Made by a program: the position numbers and the translations under genes | Shown: in pieces, positions 44,030 through 56,340 of the stretch | Position numbering within the stretch: position 1 is the first letter of the stretch | Layout of the letters: each line of letters opens with the position of its first letter | Notes under the pieces: model-generated | What the model was told of the DNA's origin: nothing | Database searches by the model: none | Seen by the model: only the letters and a program-made list of their open reading frames with translations | Assembly (NCBI GenBank): GCA_024138015.1 | Contig: JAMXBB010000011.1 | Span: 36,440,989 to 36,504,988, forward strand | DNA length: 64,000 nucleotides | Direction of reading: 5' to 3' | From: Lumnitzera littorea | Taxonomy: Eukaryota > Streptophyta > Magnoliopsida > Myrtales > Combretaceae

Positions 44030-44240
44030 GTGCACTTCATGTATCCAACGAGTACTCGCACTAATCACCATTAGAAACTACTTCAAAGAGATTCTTTGTG
44101 ATGTTTTACCTATATGTGCATCATATGTATTACTGGCAGAGTGAAGTTAGCTTGAAATTCAAAGAAGACTCTTGTCCGTAGTCCACTCAAGCTGAGAGAG
44201 ACCATGAAGTCGGATATGCTAGCCTTCTTATTAATATAAA
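44030..44240 (+). pseudogene. G1 protease C-terminus and linker to RT
   Basis: Directly after A2 the frame reads ALITIRNYFKEILCDVLP, then CASYVLLAE and a stop (about 44061-44145). This matches the DVVPMDACHVLLGRPW end of plant Ty3/gypsy proteases. The active-site half and the gag C-terminus are absent, so DNA between 28522 and 44030 was lost as well as interrupted. Confidence 0.7.
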
Positions 44241-45422
44241 TGATGTTAGAGTTAAGAGGTTAAGTTGACTTGCTTAAAGAGGTAAGGAAGTTGATGGAGG
44301 AATTCATCAACCTATTTCTCAAGGAATTGATTGAGGGATTACCCTCATTTCAAGGAATAGAATACTACACCAACTTAATACTAGGTGCTGCCTTACTTAG
44401 CAAGCCCGCTTCAAGATGAACCTCAAGCAGGCCATTAAACTATAGAGGCAAGCCATTGAGTTAGTTAAACAAGGCTACGTAAGGGCCTTAGTTTATGTGG
44501 AATCTTAGCATTGCTTGTGTTAGAGAAAGATGGGAATTGGAGAATGTGTGTAGACAACCAAATTGTCATCAAAGTTAAGATCAAGTGTAGATATCCCATT
44601 CCTTAACTTGATGATATGCTACATGAGTTGCATGGAGCATGCTTATTTAGCAAGATCGACCTCAAATCTAAATATCACCAAATTAGGATGAGCTTAAGTG
44701 GTGAATGGAAGACAACATTCAAGACCCAACATTGTCTATAAGAATGGTTAGTTATACCATTTGGACTATTCAACACTCCTTGTACCTTCAAGAGATTGAT
44801 GAACCATATAGTCCTAAATGAAATTGGGAAGTTTGTTGTAGTCTATTTAGAAAATATCCTAGTCCACAATCTCAACCTAGAAAGCCACTTAGAACATCTT
44901 CGAGCTATGTTTGATGTTGTTCGAGCTAAGAAATTGTTCAGTAATTTAAAGAGATGCTATTTCTTCCAATAAGAAGAGGTTTTCTTAGGATATGTCGTTA
45001 GTAAAGGAGGCCTGCGAGTAGATAGTGAGAAAATTAGAGCTATTGTAGAGTAGCTAACCTTAACCTCCTATGCCATTGTAAGAAGTTTTCATGGTTTAGC
45101 TTTCTCATATCAAAGAATTATTTAGCAATTCAGCACAATCATTGCACTTAATATCAAATAAACCAAGAAGAATGTAGAATTTAAGTGGGAAAAGGAAAAG
45201 AGGAGTTTTACTGAAGTGGAGAAGTTAACCTTTGCCCCAGTTTTGGCCCTACAAGACTTTGAGAAAGTCTTTGAGCTCAAAGGTGATGCTTTAAGTGTCA
45301 ATATCGGTGTTGTACTTATGCAAGAAGGTCGACCTGTTGCCTACTAAAGTGAGAAACTTAAAAGAGCCTAAATGAATTATTTAGGGAAAGATAAGGAGCT
45401 TTATGCTTTGATTGAAGCTCTT
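44241..45422 (+). pseudogene. G1 reverse transcriptase and RNase H start, broken
   Basis: Order of motifs: EEFINLFLKELIEGLPSF (44295), KYRFPIP-like block as YPIP*LDDMLHELHGACLFS (44590-44655), DLKSKYHQIRM, GEWKTTFKTQH (44700-44730), VIPFGLFNTPCTFKRLMN, the active site as VVYLENILV (44834-44860, YFDD expected), FLGYVVSKGGLRVDSEKIRA, RSFHGL, FKWEKEKR, APVLALQDFEKVFEL and GVVLMQEGRPVAY. It ends within RNase H at KELYALIEAL, cut by A3 at 45423. Both catalytic Asp are replaced (Glu, Asn) and Gln/Trp codons are often stops. Confidence 0.88.
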
Positions 45423-46652
45423 TGATAAGAGACAAGTGCTCTTATCAAATTATAGTATAATAAACAAATTAAGTTCGAGTGAAGGAAATACAAAGATTAC
45501 TAGTAATTCTCTCTATTTTCCAATTATCCAACTCAACAATTAAAAAGGAAATTAAACCAATTAAAAACCTAAATTAATTAACCAAAACTCTAACTAATAA
45601 AAAAAAGAATAAAACAAAAAAAAAGAAATTAAATTATTAAAAAACATGATCCTTAGTAAATTTACTATTTACTACTTAACTCTATGCAATTTTTCAATCT
45701 CAATTACTTATTGAACCATGGGAATTCCTCATATAAGTTAACTAAAATTACTTCAATAAATCATTTCCTAACCTTAAGTATATTTTACCAAAATCACTTC
45801 TATAATAAAATATCTTAAGATTGCATTAAATTCTTGAAGTTCACTATTAAGTTGCCTTAATCTGAACAAAACAAATAGTCAAACCTCAGTCTATTCAATC
45901 ACTAGTAATTACTCCAATCTATTTACTATAAGATCTTGCCAACCATTCAACAAACTCAAACACTGAATCAGTATCCTAGACTTATCAATTCAACACATCA
46001 AAGCGCATTGTAATTAGATCACAATAGTAAATATTATCGATTGAATAAACAAAGAACAATGTTACATAGAAGAACTAAGGTTCAATAATTATTTACTAAA
46101 AAGAACATGAAATAAAATTAAAGAGATCAAAAGAAAAAAAGAAAGAAACCCTTGCATCTAACTTTACCTTGCTCACTCTTCAAAAGAACTCTCTCTATAA
46201 CTTATACCTAAACTCTTATTTATAAGATTTTGCACCCAAGGTTACATGGAAACTTCCAAAAATAAGGAATTCTTTCATCAACAACATATTTACTCCTTAT
46301 AAGCACAATTATGAACTCTAGTGATTCTCTTTGCAATAAAAACTCTTGCAATTTCTTAAAATTATTGGAGAAAAGGATCACGAAAGAAGCATGAGCATGA
46401 TCTTTAACTATGATCTTTTATAGGCTTCAATTCTTAACCAAAATTCCTTCTCTTGAATGGAATCTCATATATGTTACTCATTAAAACTCTAAAACTCTAT
46501 CAAAATCTTCAAAAAATTATCAAAAATCCTTCAATGAACCTACTAATGAAATAAATTATAAATAAGCTCTGAATACTTTAAAAATCAAGTTAATAATAAA
46601 TAATAACTCAACAAAACTACCCTAAAATATATGTGCTAAACAAATGTTATAA
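45423..46652 (-). repeat. 3' LTR of A3
   Basis: Plus-strand left end TGATAAGAGACAAGTGCTC, whose reverse complement ends CTTATCA like the A1 LTR end. Right end ATGTTATAA. A minus-strand TATA motif CTTATAAATAAG lies at 46215-46226. The left junction with G1 coding sequence is sharp. Confidence 0.75.
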
Positions 46653-46672
46653 AATTTCCCCACACTTAACCT
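46653..46672 (-). promoter_or_regulatory. A3 polypurine tract
   Basis: Minus-strand GTTAAGTGTGGGGAAATT, near-identical to that of A1, and adjacent to the LTR start. Confidence 0.8.
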
Positions 46673-47889
46673 TTTACTTGTCCTCATACAAAACAACTAA
46701 AAACCAAAGAACAACATCTCAAGAACAAAAATCCCAATTATTACATAGCTTAGAGAATTGCATCCTTAATTCAATCATCAAAAGCTCAACAACCTCTTCC
46801 AAAATTACCCTGTTTTCTTTCATGAAATAATGCCCATAGATCACTTAAATATTAGCGTTAAGAAAGATACTATATTTCAATAACTAATCTAAATAATCAA
46901 AAGTTAGCCTTATCACTTAAACAAAAACTAAATTAAAGATTAAAACAAGTATCAACAAACTAAGAAAGATTTATAAGCATTTTACCACTATGACTCAAGA
47001 GGATATAAATATTTCTATATTTATTTTTACTTAACAAAAACTCAAACCGAATGCATATTACATCAACTCATCCTCTAATAATCTCTTTATTATTATTTTT
47101 ATTGGAGAAATTTTCTTTTTTTTTTCATTATTTTTCAATTAAAGTGGAGTAGTTTCACTTAATTAGCAAGTCCCAAGCTAGACGATCATAGGCTATTAGG
47201 CATCAGAACTCTCCTTTCAACTATCCACAAACTCCATTCAATCTTGAATCTTTTTACTTTTATATGAATTGGGCGTTCACATGGACTTTTTTCTTGACAC
47301 TTGTAGCGAGCTTTTATTCAACAATCCCAAGCTCGTCACCGAAGTTAACAAGCATTATTCCACACTACGAAGGTACCCCACAAGTTTAATTACTTGAGTT
47401 AACAAGACTAACAGCTAGACCTTTTAACATTTTAGTACTTTTATTTACCCCCTTTTCTCTCAATCATTTAACTATTATCCTCCAACTACCTTGATTTTTC
47501 TAGACTTTCAAAAGACAAATCTAATTTATTCATCCAATCTAAAAAATTTCAAAGGAATTTAGAAAGAGATAACCATCCTATTAAATCAAGTTTAGAAATA
47601 CAAATGACTAATTCTTAACCTAGCAATATCTAGTCTCTGTCTAAGTTTAAGTAACAAGAAACTTTACACTATAAAGATTTCATTATTCAAATCTAGCAAA
47701 GTTAACTAAGATCATACTAGATCGTTGATAATTTCAAAAAAAAAAATTCAAGAAATTACAAAAGTTGCTTTAATATAAGACGGTGTAAATTTCTAAAAGC
47801 TACGTCTACAAAGGCCTAGATGCTTAAGTGTAAAGTACTCAACATTACATACTCATTATACATATATGAAAAAATCAAAATCTCTATTC

Positions 47890-47934
47890 TTCCGCACCCC
47901 CCTTTTTATATAAATTGTAGATTGTCCTAATGGT
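47890..47934 (-). promoter_or_regulatory. Inner polypurine-like block of A3
   Basis: Minus strand contains ATTAGGACAATCTACAATTT and AAAAAGGGGGGTGCGG. Third instance of the block seen in A1 and A2. Confidence 0.4.
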
Positions 47935-48300
47935 ACACATAAGTACTAAAATACACAAAGAATAAAAGTAAAAAAGAAAAATAAATGTAAAGAAAATTGA
48001 AATTTCCCCAATTTGATTGCATTCATATTGAATTTTTCAAAATCTTCATCAAGAATTCCTTTCTCATCAAGCAAATTGAATTCCTTACAACACAAACATG
48101 GAAAGTAAAAAGAAACAAACCTAAAAAGTAAAAAATAAACTAAAATAACTAACTACCAAGCCAATAAATTATCAAATGTTTAGCCATGCCTTGCAAAATC
48201 CAAAATGGTCCAACTAAAAGAAAAAGCTGCTAAAGATAAAATTAGGCTGAAGATATAGTCATCCATAAAGAAGATAGAAAAATAGTTTGATAAACAAAAA

Positions 48301-48894
48301 TTAAGATATAGTAATGCTGAAGTAAGTTGGCTTACTTAAAGGTAGTGTGGGATTCTAGAGTTGTTGAGTGCCACAAGCCCAACATGAGGGCAAGTTAAGC
48401 AAGCCTCTTGGGTTGACTTGGTAAGAAGTCGAGTTACCTAGTTAGGTCAAGCCCACATCAATATGGGCCATCTATTATGGTCTAAAAGCAAGAGTGAGAT
48501 CGATTTAGGCTTAGGGATCGAAGTCCAAGATTGCTTATTAGTTAGTAACTTTAAAGAATTGCAAAGATTAAATAACTCTAAGAGAAAAATGAAATGTTAT
48601 ATAATTTGAATAAAAATTATTAATTTTTAAGGACACGTTCAAAAATTTAGTGGTTACTTACGTTTCAATTAGAATTATTATGAACTAAGAGTTTAGAGAA
48701 AAAAATGCAAATTTTTGCGGAAATTTATAAACCCTTTTGATAATTGCATATGCAACTATCACAATATAAAAGCGTTGTATTTCTAATATATTAAAATTTC
48801 TATTATTTTATTTTATTTTTCTTTATTGTTTTTAGCAATGAATCAATCTCTTTACCATACATGAATGATGAGTGGATACATCAACTGTAAAAAG
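48301..48894. other. Unassigned DNA between A3 and C1
   Basis: No domain or repeat partner recognised. A GC-richer patch at about 48350-48540 carries several AAGCCCA/GGGCC words. It may be the end of A3 or of G1 debris. Confidence 0.3.
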
Positions 48895-49270
48895 TGTTGT
48901 ATTTTGTATACAATATGTCAAACACTTTTGATGTATTTATGAATATTATTAATAAAAAACAAGTATTTATTACATGTGTCTACTTTTCTACTTGTATATA
49001 TTTTACAATAAAATAAAGTCCTAAAATAATTAGAGAATAAATGGAATTATAATAAATGTATATTATCAGTGGGATTCCATAACATCATATTACCTAAAAA
49101 TTGTCTCTAGTTTAATAAATATCTAAAGAGAGCATAAATATTAGACTAATACATTGTATAACTAAGGTCATTCTCACTAAATTAGAGAAAAGATATCCAA
49201 GTTATATAAGTAAATGTCTAAGGTTAAGTGAGTACACTAGATAGATTCCATATGTTAAATATCATTGGTT

Positions 49271-49275
49271 CTTCC
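49271..49275. repeat. Target-site duplication of S2, left
   Basis: CTTCC, repeated exactly at 50517-50521. Confidence 0.9.
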
Positions 49276-50516
49276 TAATAACTCTTAGTTTAAACATATT
49301 TCACATGGTGATTTTATAGTATTTCCCTTACATCTTTAATTTTCTTTAAAGAAATTGATACTTAATTGAGTAAAATTTTGATTTCAAGATTTGAGCGCGT
49401 TCTTGGATTAAAAACGAAGAAAATGAATGAAGTTTCACTCAATTTGGAGTTCAAATGAATGAGTTATGAAATTTTGAAGTTACACAGTCTAGGACACAAT
49501 TGTGTCCCCAGGCTGTGTCTATCTAGGAAAATTTATCAAGGTCAGAAAGTTACACGACCTGGGGACACGACTGTGTCACAGGCTGTGTCTGGTGACGAAA
49601 AAAAAACCTTACAATACAATATAAAAGGACATACTAAGGTTTCGCACAAAAAAATTAAACATTCAAAAGAGAAGAGAATTAAAGAAAAGGAGGAAAAAAA
49701 GGCAAAAACAACACCCAACTTCAAGATTGAAGAGATTTTTCATCAACAAAAAGGGTTTTTCATGTTTTATTTATTGGTTTTGTTGGAATTCGTTTTTAGT
49801 TTCATTATGATAGCTTAAGATTCTTGTATTTAGGATTATGGAACCTAGAGTTTCATGTGACTATTAGATTAATCGATAATTTTCAATAAAGTTTCTATTT
49901 TTTCTTGATTCATTTATGTTATTTAATTGTTAATTGATATTTCTAGAGTATCAATCTATGATATTATGCATGATGATTCAGAAATTACATGTGTAATGAG
50001 ATCTTGACATAATTGGAGAGAATTACTTGTATACTTAGAGATAAGATACATGTTTCTTCCGGAAAGTTGTTCTTTTGTGTGGGAATTTATTATACATTAA
50101 TGCGATTCTAAATTATATTACTAAGTGAAAAGATTCCGATAAATAATTTATGATTAGGGTTAATATACTCGAGAAAGGTATTAAATTTAATTGTGAATCC
50201 ATCCGGTCAAGAATAATAGAGATTTAATTGGATACGTTTTAAGCGGTCACATGTTAAACACTAGGGGAAATAATTTCTAAATACGTTATTTGCTTTGTTG
50301 AAGTTGTTCTTAGTTTTATCGCTTTCTAAATTGCTTAATCAAGTCTCATAATTAGGTTAGTTTGTTAAGTTTAATATTTTTAATTTATTCAACTCATCAC
50401 AATTTTCCGGTTAAATAATAGAGCTAAGATTAATATTAGTACTCGAAGTCTCTGAGGGATCAACTTGGACTCACATCCGCTATATTAAAATTGATAGGTG
50501 TACTTGCCTGATATCA
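49276..50516 (+). mobile_element. S2: Athila-like solo LTR inside the C1 LTR
   Basis: 1241 bp. It starts TAATAACTCTTAG (TG expected) and ends GGTGTACTTGCCTGATATCA, like the A1 LTR. Shared internal words with A1 include GATACTTAATTGAGTAAAATTT. Perfect CTTCC flanks and an uninterrupted C1 LTR on both sides show a clean insertion later reduced to one LTR. It carries duplicated GTGTC dyads (49493-49506, 49564-49577) and TATAAAAGG at 49621. The 119-codon frame at 49459-49818 covers R/U5 and is not a gene. Confidence 0.9.
49493..49577 (+). promoter_or_regulatory. Duplicated dyad block upstream of the S2 TATA box
   Basis: GACACAATTGTGTC (49493-49506) is a perfect 14 bp palindrome; GACACGACTGTGTC (49564-49577) is a near-copy 71 bp later. 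Both are followed by AGGCTGTGTC. TATAAAAGG lies about 45 bp downstream. Confidence 0.55.
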
Positions 50517-50521
50517 CTTCC
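50517..50521. repeat. Target-site duplication of S2, right
   Basis: CTTCC, identical to 49271-49275. Confidence 0.9.
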
Positions 50522-51743
50522 TCTATATAAACGAGCATAAATAATCTCTAAACTTAAGACCTTTATATTTCTTATAAATGAAATATTGTGCTTTGATGCC
50601 GTTAAACATAATTTTTATTTGGATTATAAATAATATGATTATTAGGTATAACATGAAATATAAAAAGGATAACGATGAGTTAAGATAAAATCCATCACTC
50701 TCTTAGATTAGGAAGTCTATATCTAGGGTCGTTTGGTTAAGATAATAGTGACTTATAAAGTCATGACCACGACAAGTTTTATTGAGCCCAATTTATCTCA
50801 GATACCAATTAAAACAATTAGACATTTATAACATTACGTGCAATGATTTAATTGGAATATCATTCAATAAAGAGATTTGATTACGCAATAATCAGTTCAT
50901 AATAATTTGTGGTTTATAATTTTTTATATAATGTTGGATGACCGATAACTATTACTAGATGGTTGCCTTAACTTACATCAAGATAGACACTATCTTCATA
51001 TATAGAAAACTAAAGGGTCGCATACAATAACACAGTTAATAGGAATAAAATATTATACAAGAAATTTTATTAAATACTAAAATTTGTCAACATTTATTTC
51101 AAAACTAGAATTAATTTATCCGAAATAATAAAATGGAAGCATTTAAATGATGATAAAATGCATTCAGGTTTTGTCCATTGGCTAAAAGAAGTTAATTGTA
51201 TTTACTATATTTTATTATTATTAAACATAGAAAGTCATTTATATGTAATAACGTCTAAGAATTCATGTAGGCATTGATTTGTCTTTTGACCATATGTATG
51301 ATACCGAATATGGAATATGAAATTCATATTATTGGACCTAACAAACCAACAAAGGGACACACGTTTTTTTGCCGTGGTTTTATTCTTGATATATATCGTT
51401 CCGAGCAAAAGAAAAATAATTTTCCATAAGTTATTAACCTTCATTTTGGAAATTTTCTTATCCAAGTGATCTTGCAGTCTAAAGAATTAGAATAGTTCCT
51501 GTTACCCTACGTAGATACAACAAGAGGATTCCAATTGCGATTCTTAAGATGAATATTTTTTCACAAAAATAAAGCAACATGGGATCGCACTTGAACTCTA
51601 TCCTCAAAAGGAAGCATTTTACTATAAAAAAGGGTATTCATCTCATAATTTTTGTTTATAATTTATTTTACATGTCCCACTTAGATCTTATGAATAGGTT
51701 TTATAGAAAATTTTACTTTTCTGCTGCATTCTTTTGATCTACA

Positions 51744-54258
51744 AAGTATATCAATGATATTAAAGCCTCTTGTGTATATATGTAAAATTTTGTTATTAGC
51801 ATAGAATTAATTCATGGAATAATTATTTATAATCTTGCTAAGTATGGGATTAAATAGTTTATCATTTTTTATTTTGTGGATTCAATTTTAAATATAGAGT
51901 TTACGTTGTCGCAATCGTAATATTTCTTTTTAGTACAATCAAAGTGAAACAGCCAGGTACAATTCCATGTTTATAAAGTTACATGTAATGGTTATCTTTC
52001 TTTTGCAAATCTTTTACAAATATTGCATGTAAAAGCTGGATCTTCTGTTTTCGGACATTTAGTGAGTAAATGAGATATGTCCGGTGCATATGCTTTACAT
52101 TCCATGTAATTAGACCTAAACACAAGTAGGGTTTAAAAGTGACCCGACCTAAAATTGTCCCACTGGGTCTAAGACTTAGTCCAAACTTGTATAGGTTGGA
52201 CCCATGGGGCTAACCTGCCGAGTTAACGGATCCAAGCTAGGTCAATCTCTTAGATTTATGGATTCGACGGTTCAAGAACCACTGACTTAAAAAAAAAACA
52301 ATAAAAAAAGAAAAGAAAAGAACAAAAAATGGTGAAATAAAATAATTTAAAAAATAAATAATAATGAAAACTAAAAATTTTTACTAGTTCCGTATAAATA
52401 GGAAAACAATTATTTTTCATTAACAACATTTAATATGTTACTATTCATAAAAACACAATAAATGTAATCTTAAAAATTTATATAATTTGATATATATAAA
52501 TCTTTATCAAAAGATGAATCCCATTCTAAACAATGTGGAACTAATTTTTGTTTTTTAAATTTCTTTGTAGCATTTATATTTTTTGTCCAATATTACTAAT
52601 ATAATAATTGAGTTGAATATGACTATATATAAATAAGTGTATATCCTAAAATAATTATTTTTGAAAATGAACTGAAGATAACATTTATCTTGTGTTTAAA
52701 TAATTTTAATTTAAAATCTAAAATTTAGTTTATTTTTTTATTTTTTACATTAATTTTTTTTAAAAACCGGTTCGTGATTCCTTGGACTTATACCACTTGT
52801 TAAACCGGTAGATCCAAGGAACTGGCTTATGAACTGATGCCACAAGTCCAAGTCCAGGTCTAATTCCCTATTTTAGGAAATCGGCGAGTCCAGGTTCACT
52901 AGGCCGGTCTGGAACATACCCAAGTTTACTGTAATGGTTCAAACAGTATCAGTGAAGGAGAACTAGATGTTAAGTGTATTTTCGTTGTAGAGACGTCCAA
53001 TAAAGAAAACATTTCTTGTACCTAGTTGTTCATTGTTCACGTGTTTTTCGAGGCATAAACCGTGGTGGTGAAATTTAATTAGCATACATGTCTTCGTTAC
53101 GGATGGAGAAATTTTCATTAATAATAGCACGACATTTATTTATGAAAATTAGGTTATGGTTATTTATCCCGAGTTTATACCAAGATTATAATCATTTTGA
53201 ATTAATTGGTTAATATGTTTATGCAATTTACAGAATTATTTTGTATATGCATGATCATGGACCTAGCATTTTGAATAGAGTTTGTGTGAATGATTATGAA
53301 TTTATTAAATAGGACTTATGTGTCCTTCGAATGTGTTGAGTTCAAAAAATTATTGTAATTTTATTTATTTATTTTTTTTTTTGTCTATGTATCCATATAT
53401 AAATGTAAATTTAATATGTGTGAGTCTACGAGCCCAATATTGAAATCTATTTATACTTTACTTTCTAAATAGATGTTTTAGAAAATTAGAAAAAGTACTA
53501 GAATGGAAGTTTGGAAGCCATGTTTATTCAAAACACTAAGAAGTTCAGAAGGCTCAAAGAAGATGCAATCCAAGTTAATGGGTTTTGGTCTAATGACCAT
53601 CGATGTGGACCTAACCTAGGTCTATAATCTTTTAGTTGACCATAATCATTGCATTATTATTTTTTTGTCATTAGTTAATTCATTTATTAAAAGCATGCAA
53701 AATTGTTAATGTTAATTGACAATAGTATACAATTTGGTGAGATATAGATATCAAATCCATCCTCAAATATATAAAGTTAAGATTAATAATTTTCCCTCCA
53801 AATATAAATTATAGAATAGTCAAAATTTCATATAAGTCGATACAACTCAGTTGTGGGCTCATATTAAATTACTATGATTTTTATAATTTATAAACAGGTC
53901 AACTTAAATTAAAATTATTGATTTATTAACTCAGCTAAGGTTAATAATTTAATGGGCAAGTGTTAGGCTTATTTCTAGCCTAATAAGAAATCCAAAAGTC
54001 ATATAAAATTTATGATTAGCAAGTTTATTAAGCCTTACATAAAAAATAAAATAAAATATATAAGTACAACTCAACTATGTGCATATTAATTCTTTTTGAG
54101 ATTTTGAATTCACTAAAAAATCTTCCAACAAGGTTTCTCCAAATCCAATAAAGGGAGATGTTGGATTTGAATAAAATAATGTGAGATATTCTAAAAGTCC
54201 TTTTATGAAATAAATGATTCATTAATACTAAATTCTATATTTATTTTGTAGATCCAAA
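51744..54258. other. Unexplained 2.5 kb between the C1 left LTR and gag
   Basis: Copia leaders are usually short, so this stretch is probably an insertion. Part of it (about 52127-52920) has ends AGTAGGGTTTAAAAGTGACC and, reverse-complemented, TTGGGTATGTTCCAGACCGG, plus internal ACCGGTT and GGTCC words, loosely like a hAT-type non-autonomous element; I found no clean target duplication. The primer site expected at about 51745 is not recognisable. Confidence 0.35.
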
Positions 54259-55020
54259 ATGGCAAAACAACAATAACCTTTTGCTGTAATATATCCTTGA
54301 CAAGGATAATCTCCTCATTAGATCAAATTTCCTTGACTGGCTAAGGAAATTGAAAATTGCCCTTAGTCATAAAAGAAAATTATATGTCCTAAAAGAGTAA
54401 GAAATTAAAAAACCAAGTGAGTATGCCACCATAGCACGATATGAGTAATATCAAAAATAATCAGAGAACTCTATTGATGTCTAGTATCTAATGCTATCTG
54501 CAATGTTATTTGAATTGCAAAAGTAGCATGAGAATATGTTTACAATAAACATATATGCTCATTTGTAGAAGCTATTCTATAAAGTGCAATAGTCAAGTGG
54601 TACAATATGTCCTAAGTCCTATTTCACTGTAAAATGGCTTAAGAGAGCCAAGTTAGACCTCATGTACTCAAGATGATAGTGTATATAAAAAGGTTCAAGA
54701 GCTTGGACTCCAAGTTAGATGATAACCTAGCCATTGACCTGATATTAGCTTCTTTACCAAATTTCTTCTCCCAGTTTGTCATGACTTACAACATAGATAG
54801 TATGGAGAGGTCTTTAACAAACTTACTTACTATGTTGAGGACAATTGAAAAAGACATAAAGTCCAAGTCAAAGTACCTCAAGAATCTCTCTTTATTATTA
54901 AGTCTACAAAGAGAAAGGCCCAATTTTAATGAGAAGGAAGTAATATGTTTCCATTGTGGTAAGAAGAGCCACTAGAAGAGAAATTGTATTCAATTCAAGA
55001 AGAAGATCTCAAGTGAAGTT
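54259..55020 (+). pseudogene. C1 gag, broken
   Basis: An ATG at 54259 opens MAKQQ. Past a frameshift, the frame reads LIRSNFLDWLRKLKIALSHK (54320-54375) and KLYVLKE, then SENSIDV*YLMLSAM, and an open run from 54673 with MIVYIKRFKSLDSKLDDNLA and LILASLPNFFSQFVMTYN. The knuckle reads CFHCGKKSH*KRNC (54947-54990), the CX2CX4HX4C pattern with a stop in place of Trp. It would form the particle and bind RNA. Confidence 0.85.
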
Positions 55021-56340
55021 AACACCTCGCATTGGTTAAAAATACAGGATGTGGTTCTTATATTTGTGTTGATTTGCAAAGTCTAAATGAGAGTAAGAAG
55101 TTATCTAAGGGAGAAATGGACCTATGAGTAAGTGTGGAGCAAGAGCTATTACCATAATAGTAGGAACTTATACCTTTTCTTTACCTATTAGACTTATATT
55201 AGAATTAGAGAATTATTATTATGTTCCTAATTTCAACAAGAACATTAGTTTGATATCATGCTTAGATGCCAAATGATTTGTTTTTTAGTTTAAAAACAAA
55301 AGTTGTTCTTTTTATATGAATGATATGTTTTATGGTGATGAAATATTAGTTAACGGTCTTTATATTCTTAATACTAATGAATCTGTTCATTGTATTGAGA
55401 TTAAGAAACAAAAAACGCATGGTTCAAATTGAACTTACATATGGCATTATAGACTTGGCTATGTAAACGAAAAATACTTAGCTAAACTTCATTCTAAAGG
55501 GTATTTGGATTCATTTGATTTTGAATCCATAGATACCTATAAAGCATCTTTATAAGGTTAAATGGCTAAGAAACCTTTTACTATAAAAGGTGAAAGGGTA
55601 AAGGAGTTATTAAAATTTATACATAGTAATGTGTATAGGCCAATATCAACTTGTGCCAAAGGTGGATTTTCTTACTTTGTGACTTTTATTGATGATTTAA
55701 GTAGATATGAATATATCTACTTGATGAGGTATAAGTAAAAAACTTCTAAGAAATTCAAAGAATTTAAAAGTAAAGCAGAAAATCAAATTAGCAAAAAGAT
55801 AAAAACACATCTAAGTGATAGAGATAGAGAATATCTTAGTCGAGATTTCATTGACTACGTAAAAGAGTGTAAAATAATTTAATAATTCACACCTCTTAGA
55901 ATATTAAAGTGGAATGATGTTTTAGAAAGGAGGAACCGCACCTTAATAGATATGGTTAGGTCAATGAATAGTCATGCAAGTCTTCCTTTAACCTTTTGGG
56001 GTTATGCCTTAAAAACAACAATATATACACTTAACCGTATTACAACTAAGGTAGTAGACAAGACACCATATGAGTTGTAGTTTGGAGAGAAACCCAATTT
56101 GTCCTATCTTAAAATTTAAGGCTGTGATGCTTACGTGAAGAGTAGATTCTTTGATAAGCTTGCAACAAAGAAACTAAGGAATACTACTTTTATCTTCTAA
56201 GTGAGCATAAAGTGTTTATTGCTTAATATGTTACATTCTTAAAAAGAAAGCTTATCTCTAAAGAAAGTAGTAGGTAGAGAGTAGATCTTGAAGAAATTCA
56301 AGATTCCACAAATGAGTTGAACGTGTGCAATTGGAAGTGG
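55021..56340 (+). pseudogene. C1 protease and integrase, broken
   Basis: A protease relic near 55040-55070 (HICVNLQSL-like) is followed by ELENYYYVPNFNKNI and the pre-integrase zinc region, where WHYRLGY and DTYKASL replace the usual WHCRLGH and DTCESCL, so most ligands are lost. In the integrase core, HSNVYRP (about 55623-55643) has Asn for the first catalytic Asp. FVTFIDDLSRY, the second Asp in LSDRDREYL (about 55815) and the Glu in VLERRNRTL (about 55920-55946) remain. PYEL*FGEKPNLSYLKI* follows. Several stops. Confidence 0.85.

Larger units (their letters stand above)
45423..48300 (-). mobile_element. A3: truncated Athila-like element, minus strand
   Basis: 3' LTR 45423-46652, polypurine tract, and an internal region without gag or pol that is homologous to A2's internal region (for example the AAAGTTAGCC..ATCACTTAAAC block near 46900 and 40771). 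No 5' LTR or primer site is found to the right, so the element is truncated; its right limit near 48.3 kb is a guess. It interrupts G1 RNase H. Confidence 0.65.
48895..51743 (+). repeat. Left LTR of C1, interrupted by S2
   Basis: Starts TGTTGTATTTTG and ends TTTTGATCTACA; pairs with 57554-59136 on both sides of the S2 insertion. Confidence 0.85.

Noticed and set aside
49459..49818. 119-codon plus-strand frame with a Lys-rich stretch and hydrophobic C-terminus
   Set aside because: It lies inside the S2 solo LTR across the TATA box and R/U5 region. The corresponding A1 LTRs do not keep it open.
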